A stretch of DNA of 36,064 nucleotides from Gammaproteobacteria bacterium (GTDB lineage: Bacteria; Pseudomonadota; Gammaproteobacteria; Arenicellales; JAANXG01): positions 1 through 36,064 of the forward strand of contig JAHEKE010000032.1 of the NCBI GenBank assembly GCA_024638505.1, given 5' to 3'. Shown here piece by piece: positions 1-7,570 of this stretch. The notes beneath the pieces are model-generated. The model did no database searches. It was not told the DNA's origin and saw only the letters and a list, made by a program, of their open reading frames with translations. The position numbers were made by a program, and so were the translations under genes. The stretch's first letter is position 1. The number at the start of each line of letters is the position of its first letter.

Positions 1-197
1 TATTAGAGGAGAACCGGGCCAAGGTAGAGGTCATGGCGAAGGCGCTGATGGAGTGGGAGACGCTCGATGCCAAACAAATCGAGGACATCATGGCCGGTCG
101 GGAACCTCGGCCTCCAGCGGAACCGGAGGACAGTCAGGCGAAGCCGGAGGACAATCACACTGAATCGTTGGATGACCAGGTTAAGAAATCAGCATAA
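1..197 (+). CDS. ftsH: ATP-dependent zinc metalloprotease FtsH, C-terminal end (5' truncated by the window)
   Basis: The frame beginning at base 3 encodes 64 residues to a TAA at 195-197. It contains the stretch ALMEWETLDAKQIEDIMAGR followed by a proline-rich acidic tail. This matches the end of the FtsH peptidase domain, where E. coli reads LMKYETIDAPQIDDLMARR before a disordered tail. FtsH is a membrane-anchored AAA+ protease that degrades misfolded membrane proteins and some regulators. Only the last helix and tail are present, so no catalytic residue can be checked. About 120 bp separate it from the next gene, which has its own start, and nothing shows the two are co-transcribed. Confidence 0.9.
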   Translation, partial: LEENRAKVEVMAKALMEWETLDAKQIEDIMAGREPRPPAEPEDSQAKPEDNHTESLDDQVKKSA

Positions 198-317
198 TCG
201 TTAGTGCCAACTGACCAAAGTTCAAGCATCCAGACGTGACGACGCATAAGAGATTTCACCCGGCTAGTTTAGTAAACTTAAGGTAGCTTCCGACTTAAAA
301 AAACAGGGCAACATTGA

Positions 318-755
318 ATGAAATTAGTCCGTTTGATCTTAGCCACTTTAGCGCTCACTAGCGGAGTCTATGCCGCGGAACCGTTGAGCACCGTTACAGT
401 TTATAAAACACCCACCTGCGGTTGCTGCAACGGCTGGGTGAAATACCTGCGCGATAACGGATTCACCGTGGAGACACATGACCTGTCCAACCTGGCGGCT
501 CTCAAAGCCAGGTTCGGCCTCACGCAAAAAAGACTAATGTCGTGTCACACGGCGATTGTGGACGGCTACGTGGTTGAGGGCCATGTGCCAGCAGATGACG
601 TGCGCCGCCTGATCCATGAAAAACCCGACATTGTAGGCATTACCGCGCCCGGCATGCCGCAGCTGTCACCAGGAATGTTCAGTCTAGAGCCAAAGGATTA
701 TGACGTATTGAGCTTTGATGAAAACGGAAACGTGGATATTTTCAGCAGCTATTAG
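318..755 (+). CDS. DUF411 family periplasmic metal-binding protein
   Basis: A 145-residue protein with a signal peptide (residues 1-20, cleavage near VYA-A). The mature part starts with a thioredoxin-like strand and a TPTCGCCNGW motif (Cys34, Cys36, Cys37). It then has SCHTA (Cys76, His77) and the family block VDGYVVEGHVPADDV. These are the signatures of DUF411 proteins, which are often found with copper or other metal resistance genes and are thought to bind metal in the periplasm. Length is typical of the family. No copper ATPase or CopA-like gene is nearby in the window, so the metal is not determined. The family call is secure; a copper role is inferred from relatives only. Confidence 0.88.
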   Translation: MKLVRLILATLALTSGVYAAEPLSTVTVYKTPTCGCCNGWVKYLRDNGFTVETHDLSNLAALKARFGLTQKRLMSCHTAIVDGYVVEGHVPADDVRRLIHEKPDIVGITAPGMPQLSPGMFSLEPKDYDVLSFDENGNVDIFSSY

Positions 756-863
756 AGGCTGACTGCAACAGCGCCCGACAATGGTGCTGGCTCGCAGATG
801 GTAAGGTAGTTAGCGCTGGCGAATTATCGCGACTTCGTATGGAAATTCACCTGTGGTTCACCC

Positions 864-2420
864 CTACCCGCCGGCAGCAGGCTCGACTCCGGTCTGCCTT
901 CGGTAAAGCGCTCTTACCACGTCTATCGTATCGGCATCAGTCGGCCTCTTGTCACGGCGATACTGCTTGACCCGGGCGAAACGCAGCGCCATACCTGCGG
1001 GATACTGAGAGCTCGACTGGATCTCATTGACTGCTATTTCCACGACCAGTTCCGGCCGAACGTGCACAACATGTTGCTCGCGCCCGATTTCAAGCTGCAG
1101 AAGCCGGCGGGTCTGCCACTCAAGCATCTTGTCGGTCAGGCCTTTGAAAGTCTTACCCAGCATCACGTAGCTGCCGTCCCTTGCATCGCGCGCACCCAAA
1201 TGCAGGTTGGATAACCAGCCCTGTCGGCGGCCGCTGCCCCACTCGGCCGCCAGCACCACGAGATCAAGCGTATGCGTCTGTTTGACCTTGAGCCACTCGG
1301 CACCGCGGTTGCCAGCAGCATAGGGACTCGTTATAGATTTAGCCATAACGCCTTCATGACCCTCAGCCAGCGCCTTGGCGAGAAATGCGTTCGCTGTATG
1401 CGTGTCGCTTGCCTCGGTACGTGACACGAGTAGCTCAGGATACGCCGCACGCACCAGGTTCGACCACCGTTCCCCGGTCGGCAGATCAATCAGAACATCG
1501 CCGTCACGGTACAGGCAATCGAACAGAAATACGCTAAGCGGCAGCGTCTTGCTCATGTCGGCGACTGCACTCTTACGGCCGAATCGGCGCATAGTGAACT
1601 GAAAGGGATGAGGCCGTCCGTCCCGCCGCAGGGCGATCACTTCGCCGTCAAGAATCAAACTGCGCGCGGGCAGGGTGAGTGCAGCAGCAACGATCTCCGG
1701 CAGACTTTCTGTCACATCGTTCAGGCGGCGCGAGAATATCCGCACCTCGCGGTTCACTTTATGGATTTGAACGCGCGCACCGTCGAGCTTGTATTCAAGG
1801 ATCGCGTCACCAAGAGCTAGCATCGCCCCATCCATATCCTTCGCGGGCTGCGCCAGCATCGGCTTAACTGGAGACATCGGCTCAAGCCTAAAGCGCGACA
1901 GGCCAGCCGGGCCCTCACGCAGCGCGGCGTCTGCAACGCTGGTCGCACCCGCAAGCATGGCGGCTCTCCTCACCTCTCTCGCCGGAACGCCTGCCGCATC
2001 AGCGATAGCTTCTATAAGTACACCCTCCAACGCACCCTGCCGTAACTCTCCCAGAATCAGCCGAATCAGGAAATCCTGCTCGCTCGCGGTCGCGCGCGAA
2101 AGCAACATGCCCAACTGCTCACGTCGCGCCTGCTGTGAGCCTTTGCCCCGCGTTTCAGCTATGCGCTGAAGTACATTGTCCACCTCCTGCAGGCTAAGCT
2201 GCGCGTCGGCCACGGCCTCGCAGCCGGCTAGATCCCGCAATATTGCCGGTCCAAGACCCACCCGCCCCTGCGGCAGGGCCCCGGTGAGGTAGTCGACAAT
2301 CAGCTTAATCTCTTCAGGTGCAGCTGCGCGCAGGCACTCACTCAAGAAAGCGATTTTTTGCAGACGACTGCGCGTGCCCGCTACCTGCCGGGAAACTTTA
2401 ACGAGGCGGGACAGCTGCAT
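864..2420 (-). CDS. ATP-dependent DNA ligase
   Basis: A 518-residue protein with the domain order of archaeal-type and LigB-type ATP-dependent DNA ligases: an all-helical N-terminal DNA-binding domain (about 1-175), an adenylation domain (about 183-385) and a C-terminal OB domain. The nucleotidyl-accepting lysine is Lys211 in EYKLDGARVQ. Other motifs are FDCLY (300-304), EGVMAKS (356-362) and WLKVK (376-380), so the active site looks complete. It seals nicks using ATP, as an accessory to the NAD-dependent LigA every bacterium carries. No Ku, polymerase or nuclease gene is adjacent, so a LigD-type end-joining role is not supported. It is divergent from the TauE/SafE gene, with about 148 bp between the chosen starts. 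Confidence 0.93.
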   Translation of the reverse strand: MQLSRLVKVSRQVAGTRSRLQKIAFLSECLRAAAPEEIKLIVDYLTGALPQGRVGLGPAILRDLAGCEAVADAQLSLQEVDNVLQRIAETRGKGSQQARREQLGMLLSRATASEQDFLIRLILGELRQGALEGVLIEAIADAAGVPAREVRRAAMLAGATSVADAALREGPAGLSRFRLEPMSPVKPMLAQPAKDMDGAMLALGDAILEYKLDGARVQIHKVNREVRIFSRRLNDVTESLPEIVAAALTLPARSLILDGEVIALRRDGRPHPFQFTMRRFGRKSAVADMSKTLPLSVFLFDCLYRDGDVLIDLPTGERWSNLVRAAYPELLVSRTEASDTHTANAFLAKALAEGHEGVMAKSITSPYAAGNRGAEWLKVKQTHTLDLVVLAAEWGSGRRQGWLSNLHLGARDARDGSYVMLGKTFKGLTDKMLEWQTRRLLQLEIGREQHVVHVRPELVVEIAVNEIQSSSQYPAGMALRFARVKQYRRDKRPTDADTIDVVRALYRRQTGVEPAAGG

Positions 2421-2568
2421 TGAATTTCACGCTATAGACTCTGCTTTGCCAGCGAACATAACTTCATTAGCACGCCCGACTCGGGACACGGTTGCCCTGC
2501 GCCTAGAAAACATCAAGGCAAGCTTTTATTGGCTTCCGCCGACACTGTGGTACAGATACCATACCTCA

Positions 2569-3318
2569 ATGTTTGACGTCTTTGAAATCTGCGCGGTTGC
2601 AGGCACGTTTCTGCTCGCCGGAGTGATCAAAGGTGTAATCGGGCTCGGTCTTCCCGTGGTAAGTCTCGCGATATTAACTGTGGTGTTCGATCTGACCAGC
2701 GCTATGGCGCTGCTGCTGGTGCCATCATTTGTTACCAACCTCTGGCAGGCGCTCGCAGGCCAGGGAGGCAGAACCATTCTACTGCGGATCTGGCCGTTCC
2801 TGCTGATGATGGTAACCACCGTGTGGATTGGAGTAGCGGCGTTGACCCGCGTTGATCTATCGCTGCTGTCGGCACTCCTGGGCGCACTGCTTGTCGTCTA
2901 CTCGTCCGTAAATCTTGCCGGCTTCCGTCTAACCGTCAAGCCGAACCAGGAACCGTGGATTGGTCTTTTGGCTGGGTCAGCGAATGGCATTCTGACCGGG
3001 ATGACGGGGTCCTTTGTTGTGCCAGGTGTGATGTACATCGAGGCGATCGGCCTTGCAAAGGACACCCTGATCCAAGCCATGGGGATCCTTTTCACCCTAT
3101 CTACCATCATGCTCGCTTTCGCCCTACAGCAAAGCGGCATATTGACCTTAGACTTTGGCGTGTTGTCCGCTAGCGCAGTTGCCCCGGCAGCCATCGGTAT
3201 GATTATTGGCCAGCGGATTCGGCGAAGTTTGTCGAAGCGGCTGTTTTGGCGGGCATTCTTCATTTCGCTACTGATAATGGGCGGGTACATCATTCTCTCT
3301 GCGACAACCGTTGTTTAA
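2569..3318 (+). CDS. TauE/SafE family anion permease
   Basis: A 249-residue, strongly hydrophobic protein starting MFDVFEICAVAGTFLLAGVI. It has about eight membrane segments in two related halves, each with a glycine-rich GVIGLGLP-like or GMTGSFVVPG loop, which is the TauE/SafE (former DUF81) pattern. Relatives move sulfite, sulfoacetate or other organic anions across the inner membrane. The reading frame is open further upstream, to 2374, but that extension overlaps the divergent ligase and is not hydrophobic, so the ATG at 2569 is preferred. The racemase-like gene follows 92 bp downstream on the same strand, so the permease may handle its substrate or product. That link is inference. Confidence 0.85.
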   Translation: MFDVFEICAVAGTFLLAGVIKGVIGLGLPVVSLAILTVVFDLTSAMALLLVPSFVTNLWQALAGQGGRTILLRIWPFLLMMVTTVWIGVAALTRVDLSLLSALLGALLVVYSSVNLAGFRLTVKPNQEPWIGLLAGSANGILTGMTGSFVVPGVMYIEAIGLAKDTLIQAMGILFTLSTIMLAFALQQSGILTLDFGVLSASAVAPAAIGMIIGQRIRRSLSKRLFWRAFFISLLIMGGYIILSATTVV

Positions 3319-3410
3319 TTCCGCTCTGGTCTTTCCCGCTCAAAGGGAATAACCTGAGCCGGCCGTGTGGGCATAGTCCATGCGGTAAATCACGCTGGTT
3401 GAGAACAGCT

Positions 3411-4499
3411 ATGAAACCCGACTCTACTCCACTGGTTTTGTCGTTTACACCGCGAGCGGTTAAAGCACCGCTGCCTCATCCGCACAAAACAGCCTCCGGA
3501 ACCCTGGAGGTCGCCCCGCTTGTTCTGCTTGATGTTGAAACCAACGCTGGGATCACCGGCAGCAGTTATGTGTTCGTCTATACACCGTTAGCGCTGGCGC
3601 CGGTAACGTCACTTCTGAAAAATTTGCAAGAGCTGGTGGTGGGCAAGCCGCTCGCCCCCCTGACGGTAGCCGAGTCGCTGCAGAGTAAATTTCGCTTACT
3701 CGGTAACCAGGGTTTAACTGGAATTGCCATGGCGGCGATTGACATGGCGCTGTGGGATGCTTTGGCAAAACTCAATGAAATGCCTTTGTACCGGCTTCTT
3801 GGCGCAGACTTAAAATCCCTTAGGGTTTACGACAGCCTGGGACAAAAAAGTCCAGATGAAACCGCGCGCGAGGTCGAACAATCGCTGAAGAATGGCTTCC
3901 GCGCGTTTAAAGTAAAGGCCGGACATCCCGATCCGATAACCGATGTTGCAGTAGCAAGAGCGATCAAGCGGGTCGCGGGTGAGGATGCTTGGTTTGCCAT
4001 GGACTTCAACCAGGCGTTCTCCGCAGCGGAGTCCATCGAGCGAATGCGCCAGCTCGATGACGAGGGCCTGGCGTGGATAGAAGAACCAGTGCGAGCGGAA
4101 GACTACGCTGGCCATGCGCGAGTAAGGCAGGCGATCAGAACTCCGATCCAAACAGGTGAAAACTGGTGGGGAATTGCAGACATGACCAAGGCAATATGTG
4201 CTCAGGCATCCGATTTGGTCATGCCAGATGCAATGAAGATAGGTGGGGTGACAGGCTGGATGGCTGCCGCATCACTGGCAGCAGCGCACGGTTTGGCCGT
4301 ATCCAGTCACCTGTTCATAGAAATCTCGGCTCATCTACTCACAGTAACCGCAACGGCTCACATGCTTGAATGGTTTGACATTGCCGGTTCATTAACCGAG
4401 ACACATCCCTCTGTCAACGAGGGCGTAACGCAGCCGCTCGATCTCCCAGGATCCGGGCTGATATGGAACGAAAAAGCCGTTGACCGCTATAGCGTCTAG
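3411..4499 (+). CDS. Mandelate racemase-like enolase superfamily enzyme
   Basis: A 362-residue protein with an N-terminal capping domain and a C-terminal TIM barrel. Compared from memory with Pseudomonas putida mandelate racemase, every catalytic residue is present at a constant offset of +3: Lys167 and Lys169 (FKVKAGHP), Asp198 and Asn200 (MDFNQ), Glu224, Glu250 (TGENWWG), Asp273 (PDAMKIGGVTGW), His300 (SSHLF) and Glu320. The two-base Lys/His arrangement of a 1,1-proton-transfer racemase is therefore intact, together with the Mg-binding acids. The capping loop (SSYVFVYTPLAL) also resembles the mandelate enzyme. The frame runs open from 3246, but the ATG at 3411 gives the family's normal N-terminus. 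No mandelate dehydrogenase or decarboxylase is nearby, so the substrate could be another 2-hydroxy acid. Confidence 0.9.
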   Translation: MKPDSTPLVLSFTPRAVKAPLPHPHKTASGTLEVAPLVLLDVETNAGITGSSYVFVYTPLALAPVTSLLKNLQELVVGKPLAPLTVAESLQSKFRLLGNQGLTGIAMAAIDMALWDALAKLNEMPLYRLLGADLKSLRVYDSLGQKSPDETAREVEQSLKNGFRAFKVKAGHPDPITDVAVARAIKRVAGEDAWFAMDFNQAFSAAESIERMRQLDDEGLAWIEEPVRAEDYAGHARVRQAIRTPIQTGENWWGIADMTKAICAQASDLVMPDAMKIGGVTGWMAAASLAAAHGLAVSSHLFIEISAHLLTVTATAHMLEWFDIAGSLTETHPSVNEGVTQPLDLPGSGLIWNEKAVDRYSV

Positions 4500-4732
4500 C
4501 GGACGCGTGCCGCATACACGTTTATAGATATCTACCAAGGATTCTCAGTAATTAGTAACGCTCCGCTCTCGACTAGATCATTGCCAACTTTAGCTCTGCC
4601 GGCATGTACTGCGTTGGGTTTCCACTCTGTTTTGCAGAAAATATATGTATCTGCTCGCCAAAACCCTCATTTCAGTTTGAACTACACTGTTATTGCAAGC
4701 TGAGTAATTTAAATATGTGGCGGTGTCGGTAA

Positions 4733-5374
4733 ATGGGGGTTTACGGTGAGGTCAGCGCAATGAGCGGGGCGGAAAACTTCTCGGCCGTATTGGGGAAAAC
4801 GGCGCAACAGTTGGTCGAGGACATTAACGAATTCGTTACACAGTTCAAGGCCGCTAAACGCAACAACCAAAATGCGATAGATCCAGGGGCCAGCGACGAT
4901 AGCCAGCCACAAGATAGCGAGCGGGACGCTCGGCAGGCGGCAGCTGCATGTCTAGCCGTGCTGTCTGAGGTGTCGAAAAACGCCCGCTCCGCTTTTGACG
5001 CTGCGAATCTTGAAGACTGTCCGCAAGGTAGAGTTATTGAACAAGCTGAACAAGCACTTCGGCGCATTGTGCAGACCGAGGCTGTGAACTATACCCAAGG
5101 CTGTAGCAAGAAGTTTCTCGCGACGGCTGAGGCGAGCGGAATAATCATTCGATGTCGCAAATATTGGCAAGCGAACACTGACCAGCCACTGGATCTCGGA
5201 ACCAAAGCTTCACGCAAACCTTATGGCGAATTTCTAGATTTCGTCGCGGAACAGTTTGAAGTAGAGCCTGCCGCGTTGTTCGATCGGGAATTGGAGATTC
5301 GGCAGCGGGAACGGGTACTGCAAGAGCGGATGCAATCTCAACGATCTCAAGCATCTGAAACTACTGACAATTAA
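4733..5374 (+). CDS. Hypothetical protein, helical and charged
   Basis: Not recognised. It is 213 residues from the ATG at 4733. The second ATG at 4760 (MSGAENF) has a GGTGAGG-like ribosome-binding sequence about 8 bases upstream and may be the true start. The protein is soluble and probably largely helical, with no signal peptide or membrane segment. A Gln/Asp/Ser-rich linker lies around residues 45-65. The C-terminus (EIRQRERVLQERMQSQ) looks like a short coiled coil. It stands alone on the plus strand and converges with the small gene at 5438-5710. Base composition and codon use look like coding sequence, but function is unknown. Confidence 0.55.
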   Translation: MGVYGEVSAMSGAENFSAVLGKTAQQLVEDINEFVTQFKAAKRNNQNAIDPGASDDSQPQDSERDARQAAAACLAVLSEVSKNARSAFDAANLEDCPQGRVIEQAEQALRRIVQTEAVNYTQGCSKKFLATAEASGIIIRCRKYWQANTDQPLDLGTKASRKPYGEFLDFVAEQFEVEPAALFDRELEIRQRERVLQERMQSQRSQASETTDN

Positions 5375-5437
5375 TGTGCGACGAGGAGTATTTCGCTAAG
5401 AGTATCTTGGTCGGCATCAGGCAAACACAAGTAAACG

Positions 5438-5710
5438 CTAACAATGGGTGACAAACAGCCACCCGCGTAAGTTGCAATCTGTTACTTCAATTGTCAGAGG
5501 CAGGCGTTGCTTGTCGACAGCCCTCGCTAGCCCAATGTAGTTCGACGTGCTGCAGGGTGGCAAGCGGGGTTCCAGTTCTAATGTCCACCCCATGTTATCC
5601 CACACCCGTACGGCCCTGATGTCGACACCACTTCGCTCAATTATTCGAAACTGAACATCCAGAGTGGATGCGCTGATCGCTACCACGTCTCCTCTTACTT
5701 GCGGCGGCAT
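5438..5710 (-). CDS. Small hypothetical protein with a strong ribosome-binding site
   Basis: A 90-residue protein of unknown family, predicted mostly beta and soluble (segments such as DVVAISASTLDVQFRII and LPLTIEVTD). On the minus strand AAGGAGGG lies about 7 bases before the ATG, at about 5714-5724 in plus coordinates. This is one of the best Shine-Dalgarno sequences in the window and is the main reason for calling the gene. It converges with the hypothetical gene ending at 5374. No cysteine motif, signal peptide or membrane segment is visible. Confidence 0.55.
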   Translation of the reverse strand: MPPQVRGDVVAISASTLDVQFRIIERSGVDIRAVRVWDNMGWTLELEPRLPPCSTSNYIGLARAVDKQRLPLTIEVTDCNLRGWLFVTHC

Positions 5711-6405
5711 CTCAATCCCTCCTTAATAATCGGTTTCCGGTTTTTCCGGCCCTTACTCAATTCTTTTGCTTTCAACCGAACTGGCTGATGCTACATATAT
5801 AAAAATAGACAAGGCGCAGGCAACTACACGATTCATCTGACAAAATGTCAAAACAAGCCGTTGAGCATCGTAGGTGTTTCGGAACCTAGGTTTAAAAACG
5901 GGTCCGACATACACCCATCCTCGCCGCTGCCGGAGAAACAGAGATTGGAACATGGCAGGACAGGGTAACAGCTATTCTCTAAAGCATAGCTTTACGTGTC
6001 GTTTATCAGTAAAGCCCTGTGAGTCGGCGAAGACAACAATGCCCCTATAAGGCTTACATATGGGCTCATGTGTCGGGTGTGCATACCAATCACTAAGCGG
6101 CCAGTATCCATTGAGTGAAAAGAGCAACAAAACGAACACAAGTAACCAAGCTGGCTTCTCAGTGATCTGAGACCACAATGTGTTACGCACCCCCATACTT
6201 ATAGCGTAGCAACTCTGCCCTAAACTTCATCCCAATAATGATCCCCCGCGCTGTAACTTGCCAAAATCAGCTCCAATCTCCTCTTTCGAAACGCCTTCGC
6301 AGCGATAAACCGCCACCAGCGTTGTTCGATACATTAAGCAAGTATTCAGAATTCGTGCGTACGCTGCGGCGATATCTTATTGCTATAGACAAACAGGATT
6401 ACGAT
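5711..6405. other. Stretch with no confident gene
   Basis: About 700 bp of AT-richer sequence. Two minus-strand frames are open. One covers 5972-6196 (74 residues, with one hydrophobic helix PAWLLVFVLLLFSLNGYW near the N-terminus). The other covers 5753-5953 (66 residues). Neither has a recognisable ribosome-binding site or family. They could be a small membrane protein and a decayed reading frame, but the sequence alone does not support calling them. A plus-strand frame open from 6238 runs into the next gene and is treated as its 5' leader. Confidence 0.3.
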
Positions 6406-7011
6406 ATGAATACCTTAAGAAAAATACGCGCGCTTTGCTTAGTGACGCTGCTGGGAATTCCGTTTCATTCCGCGATGGCGGGCGAGTTTTATTTGGGGGC
6501 GGGCGCAGGGGCCACAGACTTCAGAAACATAAACTGCAGCGCGGGGTTGACCTGTGATACGAGTGATACCGGATGGAAACTATTCGGTGGATACCAGTTT
6601 ACTCCAATTTTTGGAGTCGAAGGCGCTTGGGTCGATGCTGGAGAAAGCACTACCAGAGGTACGATACCAGGAACCGGTGTGACCAATGGAAAGTTTAAGG
6701 TCGATGGTTTTGTTTTCGCCGGTACTGCCGGTTGGCCCATCAGTGACCGCTTTCGTCTCTATGGAAAACTAGGCGCTTATTTCTACGACGCCAAGTTCAA
6801 CTCTACGTTAAACGGCGTTGCCAGCCAGAACACAAGCAAAAGCGGTACCGAATTGATGTATGGACTGGGGCTGCAATACGACTTCAATGAAAGAGTTGGC
6901 GCGCGCCTTGAGTGGGAGCGATACAACGACATCAATTCGAATGCAATAAACCAGGGACCGTTCGACGTAGACTTTTATTCTGCTTCACTGGTTATCTTGT
7001 TTCCCAGGTAA
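6406..7011 (+). CDS. Outer-membrane beta-barrel protein (OmpA/OmpW-like porin family)
   Basis: A 201-residue protein. The ATG at 6406 gives a clear signal peptide, MNTLRKIRALCLVTLLGIPF..SAMAG, cleaved near AMA-GEFY. The mature protein alternates polar and apolar residues in about eight strands: EFYLGAGAGATDF, GWKLFGGYQF, FGVEGAWVDAG, FRLYGKLGAYFYDA, TELMYGLGLQYDF, VGARLEWERY and a final DVDFYSASLVILFPR. This is the pattern of the small eight-stranded beta-barrel domain family. Two cysteines in the first loop (INCSAG, LTCDTS) may form a disulfide. There is no C-terminal peptidoglycan-binding OmpA domain. The frame is open upstream to 6238, but that part has no signal peptide. Confidence 0.82.
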   Translation: MNTLRKIRALCLVTLLGIPFHSAMAGEFYLGAGAGATDFRNINCSAGLTCDTSDTGWKLFGGYQFTPIFGVEGAWVDAGESTTRGTIPGTGVTNGKFKVDGFVFAGTAGWPISDRFRLYGKLGAYFYDAKFNSTLNGVASQNTSKSGTELMYGLGLQYDFNERVGARLEWERYNDINSNAINQGPFDVDFYSASLVILFPR

Positions 7012-7204
7012 CATGCCGCTCAATTTAAAAATTTTCGAAATTTATTCGCGCTTAATGCTTGCCTTCGAAAAATCAGTGGCGCTGAACGTGGACATAAAAG
7101 CCTGAGTACATTGGTCACCATATTTCGCGTTGCCCTTGACGCGACTCCGGAGTGTTCGCACCTTTGCCGAATGAATATTTGGATGAAATAACCAATACAC
7201 AGGG

Positions 7205-7537
7205 CTAAAATCCTCTGCCGTCGAATATTAATAATATCTCTTTAATTTTTTGATTTTTTATTTTGAATAGTTGTGCGATCTTTATCGCGCCGCTTGGTTT
7301 TCCATACTCATAAAAAACAGCAACAGAATCATCGTTTTCAGTAATGCTCAGCACCGTGTACGTGCATTTCTCTGGAGGGTCATTTCTTAGGCTGTTCAGG
7401 TATTCTGCAGCAGAATTATAGTTATAAAATGTTCCGTTGAACTGCAACTGCGGAGCAAGTAGGGGTATCAGGCCAGAAACGTTACCTTCACAAAAGCATC
7501 TGAGATATTCTTGTGCTATTTCTTGCTTGGTCATCAT
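7205..7537 (-). CDS. SnoaL-like / NTF2-fold protein
   Basis: A 110-residue protein with the typical compact NTF2-like layout: N-terminal helix KQEIAQEYLRCFCEGNVSGLIPLLAP, strand LQFNGTFYNY, helix SAAEYLNSLRND, then three long strands (CTYTVLSITE, SVAVFYEY, AIKIAQLFKIKNQKIKEILLIFD). SnoaL-like proteins bind small molecules or act as isomerases or hydrolases, and many have no known substrate. Two ATG codons lie at 7537 and 7534, and either could be used. It is divergent from the TonB-dependent receptor gene, whose start is only about 33 bp away, so their promoters must overlap. The gene is AT-richer than its neighbours. Confidence 0.78.
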   Translation of the reverse strand: MMTKQEIAQEYLRCFCEGNVSGLIPLLAPQLQFNGTFYNYNSAAEYLNSLRNDPPEKCTYTVLSITENDDSVAVFYEYGKPSGAIKIAQLFKIKNQKIKEILLIFDGRGF

Positions 7538-7570
7538 GCTCTATTAAACCATCGCGCGACTGCTCAAGAT

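Noticed and set aside
2374-2568. N-terminal extension of the TauE/SafE gene
   Set aside because: It overlaps the divergent ligase start and is not hydrophobic. The ATG at 2569 gives the family's normal beginning.
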